From positions 1,860,001 through 1,924,000 of the forward strand of contig NW_026570228.1 of NCBI RefSeq assembly GCF_019649055.1: 64,000 nucleotides of DNA, given 5' to 3'. Below the pieces are notes generated by a model that ran no database searches, was not told the DNA's origin, and saw only the letters and a list, made by a program, of their open reading frames with translations. The position numbers and the translations under genes are program-made. Numbering within the stretch: the first letter of the stretch is position 1; every line of letters starts with the position of its first letter. Below are positions 46,387 to 58,059 of the stretch, piece after piece. This stretch comes from Paramacrobiotus metropolitanus (lineage: Eukaryota; Tardigrada; Eutardigrada; Parachela; Macrobiotidae).

Positions 46387-47086
46387 TCAGCAAAAATGTT
46401 TTTGCGTGTTACTCGTTTTGCGGGTGATAACGCAGTATACCGGATGGCCATGCGCCAGTTTATAAAGACACAAGCCTACGTCGTTACGTTTTTCGGCTTA
46501 CACAAAGAAATGTAAATCGGACGAATGTGTTACGTATTAAGTAACTGTGTGCGTATCAATATTATGATTGTTTCTGCTTCATGTTCGCAATGTAATCGAA
46601 AGCAGTCTCTATATACCATATTTATGCGCAAAAATACGAGGTACGATCTGACAATGAGCCGAAAATATATAAGTACTTAAAATCTGCAAATAAGAAGCAT
46701 AAAATTACCTTGGTGCACGTTCGCCTAACAAACGTAAGACGGAATGAAACATACACGGAAATAATAAGCCATTTTTATATCAAATGTGCACAGTCGCATA
46801 TGAGGATGTTCTTTTATCAATACCGTACTTCACAGCACACTGGAAAGCATTAAGTACTTACAAACTACTCTATCAAGAAAGCCAATATTAAAATAAATAT
46901 CTTTTAGAAACAACGTACGTACAACGGATGATACAAGGGTAAAAGACAGAGATGCAAATAAATTAAGTTTCAAAAGTTTCATAGACGTATCAATACTCCA
47001 TCTACTTACACAAACCAATGACTCGGCAAACCACACGCAAAAAATGATATAAAGTTTCAAAAAAAACAACGGAAGATCTAAATAAA
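46387..47086. other. Intergenic stretch, nothing recognised
   Basis: Spacer between two genes that end toward each other (family-B member 4 and the SWEET gene). No conserved coding. Confidence 0.5.
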
Positions 47087-48953
47087 CTAAGGTATGGCCA
47101 CGGTTGGGACGATTTTCGATCCATGGCTAGGAAAGAAGAGGAACAGGCTCAACTGGATACCCGATAGTAGCATCCCCACAAAGTTAGGGAACTGCAAAAC
47201 GAGAAGCACAACATGGATTACCTTGCCCAAATAATGTGCAGTAATTATGAAGGAAATTATCTACACACCTGCACAAACACATCCTGTATGAGATAACCGT
47301 ACAGTAGCCACTCTGAACACACCAGGAACGTCATCAGAATCCAGATAAACGGCAGAGATTCCGTATTGCGGGTACGCAGTACATGCGCCTGTAAAACACC
47401 AACGAGACATTGCAAAAATGAATAAAATTTTATGCTCAAAGTTCACAGTCAGTAACAAAGTCAACAGGATTCACACTATATAACCTGCCGCCTACTAAAA
47501 TCGTTGTACTACGATTTCCCTTAAACATAATCGAGTTTCGATCGAATCACTCAGGATCAGTGTAAAATGTACATGATATTAGACTCATCTAAACTGCAAA
47601 CCACGCGAAAAATTAACTGCAAGCGCCGAATGTATTGCGTCGAAAATCGATGTAAACTGTAAACTATTTTAGGGACAAGAAAAAACGAAAACACAGGAAA
47701 AACATACACCAGTCCACATAATGGCAATAAAAATTGGAAACTGCACTGTAAGAAATCAGGAAACTGAACAAATTAGGACAAATATGTCTTCATCAAAATT
47801 TTACGCCTTACCAAGGTGGCCAAAGGAGCTGCACAGAAGAAGCACGTCGCCAGGCAGCAAATCAATCCCTGGTAGAGGACGGCTTCCTCGGAATTATCCG
47901 TCAGAAGCCGCGTGGATGCCACAATAATCAACACCGAACCCACCGACGTGACGATCTGCTGATTGACACTGGTCTACAAAACATAAAACACATTTTCGCA
48001 ATACAGTTATCTTTTTGAACATCCAGTGAATTCCGTAATAAAAAAGGGATTTAAACTTCGTGTGCTGAAATACACTGTTATGCACGGCAGATTAAATAAT
48101 ATGTGAAAATTACACTGTACCTTCGATACGGCATATCTCCAGAAAACAATAATATAAACAATCTGCATCGCCAATCCGACAGAATTGACAAGAATTAAGG
48201 GAGTATCGCCTTTCAATAATCCATAATGTGTCCACATGGCACAACTGAAAATTAAATTAACAACATCAGTAAAGGCTCGCGTTCACTGTTTCGCAACGTT
48301 AAATTCCAATACAAATCTATTGTTTACAAACAAGTCCAAGACAAATAAGATTACAAAAGATATAAAGCGCTATCCATAATTTTTGCATAAAAGCTAATGT
48401 AGACAATCCAATTTTCACAGGCAGAAACTCCACTGCGAACTACTTTTATTTACATGAGGCATTTAAACAACTTACTGCAATGTTTACTCACATCTTGCAG
48501 ATGATCACAAAACTAAAAACATCTTTACCACTCAAACAATATTACTTATTAAAAACTACGCCTCATCGGAGAAGTCCAGGCGACTATGGAAAATGCGAGT
48601 ATTTCAATTTAACAAGTAAACTGTTCTTCAGTTTTCCAAATTTTACCTGAACATTGACGCAACAAACGGCAGCCCCGAAAGCTCCCCCGTCGTCCCATTG
48701 CGAACGATTTTCCTGCACGACGGTCTGAAATAAACACAGCAGGCATTTTAAGCTTTCACCCACATGTGCGACGAAGAAGGAAAGCAATCTCGTGGATACG
48801 GACGCAGTTTCCGTCAACACAAAACTGGCCACAAAATGCAGGCTCTTCCACCAGAGAATCCAATGCAACTTACATTCCGGAAAGAAACTGCCCGATAGTT
48901 GTCACCGTGGCAAAGACGGACACGCAGTTCGTTAGGGTATTAATCGACACCAT
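47087..48953 (-). CDS. SLC50A1: SWEET sugar transporter (SLC50A1)
   Basis: SWEET proteins let sugars cross membranes by facilitated diffusion, at the plasma membrane or Golgi; most animals have one to a few. Six exons in transcript order are 48953-48874, 48724-48647, 48244-48121, 47973-47812, 47388-47269 and 47191-47087, total 669 nt and 222 residues, all junctions in phase. Two MtN3 triple-helix bundles are visible. The first contains QFLSGIPSCRKIVRNGTTGE, LPFVASMFSCAMWTHYGLLK and GD then PLILVNSVGLAMQIVYIIVF. The second contains ATLAHVLRTRNTESLPF, EWLLYGYLIQDVFVQFPNFV and GMLLSGIQLSLFLFFP. The linker helix lies in exon 4. Length matches animal SWEETs. The gene is divergent from the Frizzled-like gene with 883 bp between the starts. 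Confidence 0.93.
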
Positions 48954-49836
48954 CTTCACTGCAGAAGATCCAACAGGCGAGAGGAGATGGAATCGAGAAA
49001 ACAGAGAATCAGAGTCGAAAAAAATCACAAGCCAAACAGGCAACTCGGTTCCCGTTTCAATCGCGCCTGATAAATAACCGCGACACACAGACTGTCACGA
49101 ATTCTCCATCCAGCGAGCTGCAATCCCGTTAACTTCCATCAAACAACCATTCACAGATTTCACTCAACATAAGGATTCGCAATTTCAAAGAGGAGCAACA
49201 ACAATATGCGAAGAAGAGAAGCAAATCTGCAAACGATCAAATTCAAAAAAACTGTTTATCTTTGAAATTTTGATTTTATTCCAAATTGCCAACACGCTAC
49301 ACGTATTTTGCACCGTGCACACGTCTTTTGAATACCGCTACAGCGGGCACGATGCGCACACCGCGCAGCGGCGCAACGAGCACCGCAAGCACTGAGACAG
49401 CCGCCAGCAGCGGCCGAAAGCGGCGGGTACGAAATGAAACGATGTGATGCAAAATTCCCCGCTACGTCTTCATTTCCTGTACATTATTAGCGAAAGCAGT
49501 ATTCCCGTTATATTCAGATTTGTGTTTTTCTTCTCCGGTACGTGAAATTGTGGAAGTTTTTGAGTTTCAGAACCGATCCCGGTTAGAATGACGTCAGTGC
49601 GCACGCGAACAATACCGACCTGTTGCTGTTCCTGTAGCGAATAAAACGTACTCATCTCCGTTCGTCCGCTGCTAATTTTGACTTCGTGCCAACCTAACGG
49701 CACAATGAAGGAATGACTCATTGCATTCCCGCCGTCTGATAATACTGGTAGTTTATATTCTGTTTTCGTGCGCCATTTTCCCCCGAACTGCCAGGATTAT
49801 TTTCCTATCGTCCTGCATTGATTATAGTGCACTACG
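48954..49836. promoter_or_regulatory. Divergent promoter region, SWEET (-) and Frizzled-like (+)
   Basis: The two start codons are 883 bp apart on opposite strands. A GC-rich patch at about 49300-49440 (GCGCACACCGCGCAGCGGCG) lies between them. No TATA box is convincing. An upstream exon for the Frizzled-like gene could hide here. Confidence 0.45.
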
Positions 49837-52351
49837 ATGGACGCCATCACGGCCTGCAGTTTCGTGGGAATATTTTCCGCCTGTACTGTTCTGTACCGCG
49901 CCTGGCTGTCATCCTGGTGGAAACTTTATCCCGAACGGTTGTATCCGTGTATGGCGTTATCCCTGATACTCCTCAGTGCAGCACAGTGTCTGGCCGCGTT
50001 TGCGCCGTGGACGGTCACGCCTGGCCAGCGGCCGAACCAGACCCGATCGGCCGACGCCAGTGACCCCTTTTGGACGGTGAATGGGACGGATGTTGGATCC
50101 AAGGTGGCGGATGCCGTCTGCGGTCTCCTTTTCCATTCGGTTTGCCTGTGGTAAGTGACTCGTTGACCTTTAAACGAAGGTTGTAATTGTGTGTGGAAGA
50201 TTTTTCTTGATTAGAAACGTTTCTTAATTCAGACCTTTTGAATGTGAAAACTACTGGGTTTTGTTCGGACTTCGAACTGTAGCCTTGTTTTTTCGCTGAT
50301 GAAATCAATGGTTCACGTTGATTTTTCTTAAATAACTGAATAACTGTGTTGTTCAGTCCTTTTGCAGCTTCTTGTCCTAATTAATCATACCATTATTAGT
50401 TTATTATATTAATTTATTAAGATTACATCTAATATCTATTATTTAATCGTATTTTCTGTAATTACCGTATACTGATTTCGTCCCTTATTTTACCGCTGCA
50501 GCAAATAAAATGGTTTGTTGACTGTTGAGCTGCCTGAATTTTGTCGAAGCAATTACTGTATTTTATCAATTAGTGACCCTCCCCGATTTAGAAGCCCTCC
50601 CCGAAATACAAACCCCATGCTCAACCGTTACGAACTTTATAAGCAGGGCTGGTAAAAAGTGGTAAAAGCAAAAGCGGCACCAGTTAAAATTACACTAGTT
50701 CCATGTAAAAATAATGTGATCTAGTGAATGGCATTGTAATTAGTTTCATAAATGACGCGTAGACTGGGTAATGAACGTTTTTTAACATAATTACTTATTA
50801 TGGGCTTTATTGGGATTAATAATAATACATAAAATCTTTCTCTTAACAATAACAAATCGAATAAAACATGTTCAACGCTAATCCATTTAGCTTGCATAAA
50901 TAATAATAACCCTTCACGAATTACAAGCCCTCCCCGAAATAAAGACCCCATCCGAAACCTTTACGATGAAGTAGTAACGCTGGGTCACTATTTGATAAAA
51001 TACGGTATGGTTAGTTCGTTAATTTACTGATTATTTTCAAAGCAGCGCAAGGTGCTTCCGCCTTCCAGTTCCGACGTTGAGCTTGTACCGCGACAGTTCT
51101 GCCCTTGCATTTAATCTGCGTTCGTATTGATCAGCTTGGTAGTAATTACTAATTACTGGTCAATTTATGCCATATATGTATGGCACTATTGTGTAACACG
51201 TAATAAGACGCTTTAAAATATTCGCAGTGTGTTGCATTTGTATGAATCTGCGCTGCACGTATTGTTAAATTCAGTTCTGTACACGAAAATTTTTTAATCA
51301 TTACGAATGGAATTTAACTGACAGTTCCTTTCGCAGCTGGCAATTGTTGTCAATAAGTATGGCATTAATGTGTAGCACGTATAATAATTATAAATGAAAT
51401 AGAATAGCAGTTCAAAATGGTTTTTGATTTTTCCTAAAAGCATATGAAACGCGTTAAATTATTCGCAGTATATCTATATAATATTTAGTACGAGTATGAA
51501 TGTGCGCTGCAGGTTTTGTAAAATTCGTTCCGTGATCAATATTTTTTAATCATTTTGAATGGAATTTAAATGACAGTTACTTTCGCAGGTGGCTACTGTT
51601 GTCTATGTGGTGGTTCCTGTCCACCAGCAGAATGTGGAGTCAGGAGGCCTTTTCCGGTATTTTCGGGCTATACCACGGCCCCATTGCGGTCTGGGCCAGC
51701 GCCGCGGGCTTGTCCATCCTGGAGTTTGTCACTAACCAAGTCGCTGACGCTGCCCTTCTTCCACCATCGGCGCAGACGGCCGTTATCATCGTCAGAGCGT
51801 TCCCGCTTGTGATGTGCCTCTTCACCGGAACGGGACTCAGCATTGCCGGCTACCGAGCCGGCCTCACCATCGCGCAGCATCTAGCCGTGGCCAACGATCA
51901 CGAACTGCGCGTTCTGCTGCGGAAATTGTGCGTAGTGTCTTCCGTGTTCGCCGTGATTTTGTCCGGGTATATAGTCTTGACTGTCGGCCAGCTTGTTAAT
52001 CCATCACCGGGACTACGATATGGGTTGCATCTACTGCCGCTGCTGCTGGCGGCATCCTGTGGTTGCTGGTTGTCGGCCGTTATCGCGCGCCCGGCGGCAC
52101 AGCCAGCCATCAAAGCTCCCGCCCTGTCCCATTCATCGACCAGCCGCAGCTGCGCCGTGCAGACCGCGGATTACCTGTTGAGTTTTCTGGACGATGGGAT
52201 CAGCCCGGATGATTCTGTTTCGCAGTTGTCAGTGTCTGCGGCAGATTCTGACAAGGCTCTGGATCATAATCACGACGTGGTGATTGATCACCAGAAAGTT
52301 GGGGGCTTGCTGTCGCTGCCCAGTTTACAGTCGGTTAACGAATGCGCTTGA
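49837..52351 (+). CDS. Frizzled-like seven-pass membrane protein without cysteine-rich domain
   Basis: Two exons (49837-50150 and 51589-52351, joined in phase 2) give 358 residues. The segment FSACTVLYRAWLSSWWKLYP followed by ERLYPCMALS matches the Frizzled TM1-TM2 loop with its YPER signature, and WWLLLSMWWFLSTSRMWSQE then AF matches TM3 and the following loop (WW...WFL...W..EA). Further hydrophobic stretches at about residues 145-170, 180-205, 225-250 and 265-285 complete about seven passes. There is no Wnt-binding cysteine-rich domain and no signal peptide in these exons. The KTxxxW motif after TM7, which recruits Dishevelled, is absent (CWLSAVIARPAA instead). The cytosolic tail is Ser/Asp-rich. 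A TAG 12 nt before the ATG could be part of an acceptor, so upstream exons cannot be excluded. Family call is by eye. Confidence 0.62.
50554..51006. mobile_element. MITE-like element with 24-bp inverted ends and TA flanks
   Basis: The left end CTGTATTTTATCAATTAGTG then ACCC (50556-50579) matches the reverse complement of the right end (50981-51004) with two mismatches. Each end is bordered by TA, as in Tc1/mariner insertions. About 450 bp long, with no transposase frame. It carries two direct copies of AAGCCCTCCCCGAAATA (about 50591 and 50926). It sits in the intron of the Frizzled-like gene. Confidence 0.78.
51170..51605. repeat. Tandem duplication spanning a splice acceptor
   Basis: Two diverged copies, offset by 252 bp, both contain AATGGAATTTAA, TGACAGTT, CTTTCGCAG and an ATTGTTGTC or ACTGTTGTC segment. 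The second copy holds the acceptor actually used (CAG at 51586-51588). The first has a CAG at 51334-51336 that could act as a cryptic acceptor. Confidence 0.75.
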
Positions 52352-52907
52352 AAGCGCCGCTGTTGTTTTTCTTTTGACAAACGTCAGCTGTGATTTGTAT
52401 CATATACTTTTTTCCGCAGCTGGATTTGTTATCTGCTCGACACAATATACTCTTTATCGTCGCAATTTTTTGTTTTGGTTGGCTGTTGAATTGTTATCGC
52501 TATTCGCTGGTTCGAATTGTTTCGCTGCGTGTTGAATCTGGATGATTTGCGTTGCGTCGTTTTTTAGCAGCTGGTTCCTGAGAATGTGATGGAGAAATTA
52601 AAAACAGTAGGTAGTGTTTGGCTACTAGGGCAGTTATTAAATTTCGGGAGATTAACCATTTAACGCCGACAGGAAACTCGGGTTTCATTTTTACTGAAGT
52701 CAGCTCTATATTTCGATAAAACTTCCACAAAAACACCATGCGCAACGACAAAATTAATCCCAATCCACCAACAGCAATCACGGATTCACGATAACACCGC
52801 GTAGCTACTCCACAGTAACGTCACAAACTTTGTTATAAATATATCATAAAACTTAGTGAAATCGACGGATAAAATGACAAAAAATTAACAACATTACAGC
52901 TGCCGGT
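52352..52907. other. Intergenic stretch between convergent genes
   Basis: The Frizzled-like gene (+) and AP-1 mu (-) end toward each other across 556 bp. Nothing else is recognised. Confidence 0.5.
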
Positions 52908-55900
52908 TTAGTTCGTTCGGATTTCATAATCACCGTTCTGTGTTATGTAACGCACCCACGGAAGGGCTTGGTATCCACTCTTCTCAATAATTTTCAAATA
53001 CCGCACCTGTAGAAAATACAAAAACCATGAACAGACAATCCATAAAGCAAAAACATGGTTAATAGAATATCCAATTTAACAAAACGACACAAACAACATA
53101 AACATTTACAGTCGAATCCAAAGAGCAAACTGCATATCCACTTCCAGTGATCCAGTGCGTAAAAACAACTCTTCCATTTATCAAGCGCAAATTTAGTAAT
53201 TTTCAAAATCAGATTGATTTCACGTATTTACTCGAACGTACGTACAGAATACAGATAACGCAATACAGGAAGATCCGAGATAGCACTGTACAATGTGTTA
53301 CCTGAATGCCTGATGTAGTAAAATAAGGGATTTCAAATCTGACGCGTATCGGCGGTTTGCCTTCCTGCTCCTCGGATTCCACACTGGGCAAATTGAAATG
53401 AGCTTTCATGATGAATTCCTTTCCTCCCTACCACAAACAATGCTAGATATTATCAAGGTTCCAGCAGCGGATGATATCACGAGGACACCAACCGGAAACG
53501 ATCGCACGGTCCAAATAGCTGCCGATTCCTCCGGAACATAGCGCACGTGTCCGACCGTGGCCTTGAATTTCGGTGTATCCGCATCGTTAGGCACCGGGAT
53601 AATAATTTCCACATTGTTGGCTGTTGACCGCCTCTTAAACTGACTTTTAGCCTGTAATAATAAGCGAAATGGTATAAAGTGGAGTGGACCACATAAGCTT
53701 ACGCTCCTACTGATATCCAAGACTGCGTATCAATCCAAAAGCTTTAAACTCCACAAATAAAACAATGTTCATTTGGATGAAGAATGCGCGCAAGAAACGC
53801 AATAAGAAATTAGGTAAGATCAGAATAACTTCACCAGCGATCATTCACGCAAAACGCAAAAATTCACGCAAAAAGCCCAGTAATTTTCAGCAAACAATAC
53901 ACAAACAAACAAACAATATCCTCGTATTACAGGAATTACAAATTTCCAATTTACACACATAACACTATGATTCTGACACTTTGAAATTCTGACAATTTGA
54001 AACACAACCGTACCTTGACCATGTATTCCACTCGACTATGGGAAAACCTTTCAATGACAGATTCTATCCAAATTAGCGGTTTCACCTGAAGAAAAAACAA
54101 ACATTGTACTCACGAAAAAATCAAGTTCTTACCAAGTAACACCCTACTTCCGGAGCAGGAATAAAAAGATTTCAGAATTACCGGCCATGCTTATGCAGAT
54201 ATGAATTCTTAATGAATTTTGTGCAATACGAACATACTGTACACATTACAGAAAAACGGAAGCTAACCTGCGTGCTTAGCCTGTAGGACATCAGCTCAAA
54301 TTCGCCATCCGGTGGAATGAAGGAAATGGTGCGGTCGTTTTCAAAGCGCGACAGTCGCACGCACTGATGGAACTTGACATCCTCCAGTTCGACGGATTTG
54401 GTTTTGGATCCCGCCGCTTTAATAATACATCAAACGATCATTAAAGTTACCATCTTCAATAATTTACTGGCAAACAGATGCTTACCACCAGCACGTCCGG
54501 TAGATTCAAATAGCACCTTATCGTTCAATCCCAACCGCAATTCCGGCATACCCGATAAAAACACTCGCATTTTGATTACACCGCAGATTTCACTGCGCAG
54601 AACTGTCCCGTTGACATTGACCTACAACCAGCCATATCAATCACATAAAACATTTCAATCACTTTTAAAAATGTATGTGCGGCTGCAACTTGCACTCGTT
54701 GATAATTTCACGTCTATTCCAAAAATAAGAAATTATTTTCATCTTCGCTCCGGCTTCGCCAAGAATAATTTTAACCCGCTACCAGTAAAATCAGTTGCAA
54801 TGGTAGGAATAATAGGGAACCATCTGCAATTCGGTACGACATGAATATTTAAAGTTCAACATCAAAAAACATTCACTAGATAACGCATCAACAAAAAATG
54901 GCGCAACAAAATTAAAAATCTACACAGCCGTTTTACAGACTACTAGCACCGAAACTATTAGCACACAAAGTAAAGCAAGGCAACAAACAGTATTACTATT
55001 CACTAACATGATTCTTATATACACAGACAATACGCAACCATATCGAAAAGGTTATATCTATATATAAAAGTACTTATATTTCATGCATTCAACTTGTATT
55101 CATAAGTACTAGTAGTTCTTAACTGTTTATGAGACTCATTATTTTTATGATAGAGGATGGATACTGATCGTAGAATTACCATCACTAAATCTAAATGGTA
55201 TTCCAAGTCTGGACAGACACTCACCAGAAGATTGACAGATTCAATAACATCTAAAAACACTTCGTTCTTCCGGTACTTCAGTCCTTCCGATCTCCAGGAG
55301 ACCGCATTCGTCACGGCCATCGGAGGACGAGGAGCAATCTCCAGTTTCTGACCTTCCTGTGTGATGTATCTAGAGAACACATACCCGATAACGTACCGTG
55401 GACTGTGTGCAAAGGAGGTTGGCCAGCACTTACTCCTGCAATATTTTACTGTCCGTTGTCTGTGGATATCCAAAATCCATCAGTTCATCCAACAGTTCAT
55501 ATATTATCACAAAATTGTCGCGGATGCTCTCTTCTTCCAGCTCTTTAAAGTATTCACGAAACACCTGCAATTGAACACCTGTTAAAAAATTCAGAGATAA
55601 CAATATTTACACAGCGCAACCGTAAAAATTGGCAAAATATACGATAAAAAAAATCTACGAGTATTGTGACTATTGTCACTACTGAGTACAGTAATCTTGT
55701 AATTATCCGGAAAAAAGTCAAAGTGACTGCAAAATCAATCGCTGCTGTACAATTTCAAAAATGCATTTTTTAGTTATTAATTATCATTTAAGCAATGGCA
55801 TCAGAAATTTCTTAAACCTGAAAATCTGGGAACACTGCAGCATACTATTTAATCACACGGCAATTACGGTACCAGCGCGATCCATACCTCAACAATTTTA

Positions 55901-56349
55901 TGGAGAAAGGCAAATATCTGTGTGATGTTGGCGTTCTTTTTGGTCGTGGCAACAACTGTAAAACACACACAGGATACTCAATTCACAGGCCGCGACAGGA
56001 TCAAGGAAAAAAAAGTTCTCCGCTGAACGCTGAAGAACTCTCCAATCTTTAGTGCCATATCTTCCCCCTTTACTTACGATAAAGATTGCTGAATTTTATG
56101 TAGGCAAACGTCACTCCCAGTGTCGACAATAACGGCGTCACATTGCCCTCTTCCTCCTTCTCCATCAGCAGGGGAAGAAAGCGCTCAATGATGGCCATAT
56201 CGATATCGCCACGATAGTTGCGCGATACCATTACCTAGATTCACAAACAATAAACTGCTCAATCCGCGGAGTAAAGGCTTGATAATTTGAGGCAGTATAC
56301 TGCGTACTTTTCCCTTAACATCCAGGATATAAATGGCAGATGCAGGCAT
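52908..56349 (-). CDS. AP1M1: AP-1 clathrin adaptor complex subunit mu-1
   Basis: The medium subunit of AP-1 recognises YxxPhi sorting signals and helps form clathrin vesicles at the trans-Golgi and endosomes. Eleven exons in transcript order: 56349-56308, 56234-56078, 55955-55888, 55564-55434, 55369-55225, 54621-54486, 54416-54268, 54085-54014, 53651-53493, 53427-53302 and 53006-52908. They total 1284 nt, 427 residues (human 423). The longin-like part starts MPASAIYILDVKGKVMVSRN, with FKELEEESIRDNFVIIYELL, followed by DELMDFGYPQTT. The mu-homology domain includes WRSEGLKYRKNEVFLDVIES, FLSGMPELRLGLNDKV, VRLSRFENDRTISFIPPDGE, KSQFKRRSTANNVEIIIPVP and the C-terminus GYQALPWVRYITQNGDYEIR then TN. 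The gene is complete and strongly conserved; intron 1 is only 73 bp. Confidence 0.97.
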
Positions 56350-58059
56350 CTTAAGGAATGGGAGGAAGAACACGGGGATAAAGGACTCGAAGGAAACAGC
56401 AACCTGTTTGATGAGGGGATACTGCGTGAGTGCTCCTCCACGTGGAAAGTGGCCGAGCCCGATCACGCACAGATTACAAGTTCAGTCCGTGGGTAACAGT
56501 GCTGTTTTCATGCAAAACAGGAACGCAGATGGACTGATGTACCATGAAAACTGAATAATACGATCAGGATCAAGGTGTTTAAATGAATTCCGTGAACAGG
56601 AAATCGTAAAATCTCAGATCATAATTATTATACAAATTAAAATGTGCAGCAAAACTGTTTGTCACAGTTTGTGCTTCTGAGCTTCTCTCACATTTAGTAA
56701 TTTACAGCACTGCCTATTGCATATGATCCAGACTGTGTAAAGTGCCAGTCCGATACACAAATGTGCTAGTAACGGTACTGTACTTACTGAACAAGAACTG
56801 TATTCGTTCGCATGTTTAATTTTGAATGTTTGCGTGCTTATCTACAGACAGTTTAAACTTACTTGCAAATAAAATAACTAAGTAGTAAAATTCAACATAC
56901 TAGATAATGACGGGAATGCGAAAACAAGCTGCCGTTTGAGTGCAAATTTCAAGTTGCAGCGTTAATTCAGTATACGCCCAGCTTTTTCAAAGCAGCTTCA
57001 ATTTTGTAGAAGCAGGCAATTCTACTTAAAAAAACCCTGTGCGTATGACTGGTATGAGAAAATCCAAAGGAACCTGCACGGTAAAGTTGTAAATTCAAAC
57101 GGCGATATTCGTAATTGCAAGACGGTAGTAGGTGAGCAATGACACAAACACAATCTGAATTTCGGACATGTTCGGCAACAACCCCCAGCGTCCCCCCACA
57201 CCCCAGAACGATGTTGCCAAAATTTTAAGTTTTTGGCAACATCACAAGCTGCTTGCCAGAGCCATGCTGCCGAGCAAGACATGATTCCAAACGGGACGAA
57301 AAAGGCTAGCCAATCACAATCGTTCAGTGACGTCATGAATTTTTAATTTCCGCCGGCAGCATCAAAAACATTTATCGCCAGCAGCACGCCCTGAGTTTTC
57401 GCATTCGCATCAATATGCCGCTTCATTTATACCAACTTATTATTTTAAATATTATGCCGGTCGGTTGACAACTTGACAGTGGTTTCACTGGTAAATTTTG
57501 CAGTTACAGCATAGAGAACTACTACCCTACACTATTTTGGTTACTCTGGTTTGGTTATTTTGGTTTGGATTGGTTGCACTATTTTATTTGTACCTATCTG
57601 TGTACCGGTCGTGACCCGCTTATACTTCGTATGAAAATTAAAATGTTTCACTTTTAACAAGTGCTGTCCTTACTTAATCGTACATTCAAAAATTTTTCAT
57701 TACAGTACTCATATCGGACTTGTGTATAGAGTACATATGCACAGCATGCACTTACAAAATCTTTACGAACCGATTTGCTGACAGTCAAACGAGCAGCTAT
57801 CCTTAAATCTACAGTGGCTTATGTTTTCGGTATAAATGCTGCTCAACGCAACTGCACAAGTTTTGACCATCGTTTTGTAAAGAAAGAAATACTCGTACTG
57901 CATGCAGTAGACTTTTATTAACTTCGACAAAATATTGGAACTAGTAATAATTAATGAATGAATGCATGGTACCGATGAAACGCCATAAACGGCACTCTTT
58001 CCGCTATTGTTGCACATTATCAAAATTAATAGAAAACAAATCATGAGAAACAAGTAGCA
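56350..58059. other. Intergenic stretch, nothing recognised
   Basis: The interval holds the AP-1 mu promoter and the 3' region of the proteasome gene. At 57200-57250 a TTGCCAAAATTTTAAGTTTT then TGGCAAC stretch forms a short palindrome. No conserved protein in either strand. Confidence 0.5.

Noticed and set aside
57200-57250. TTGCCAAAATTTTAAG...TTGGCAAC palindrome as a mobile element end
   Set aside because: It is short, and no second matching end or target duplication was found nearby.
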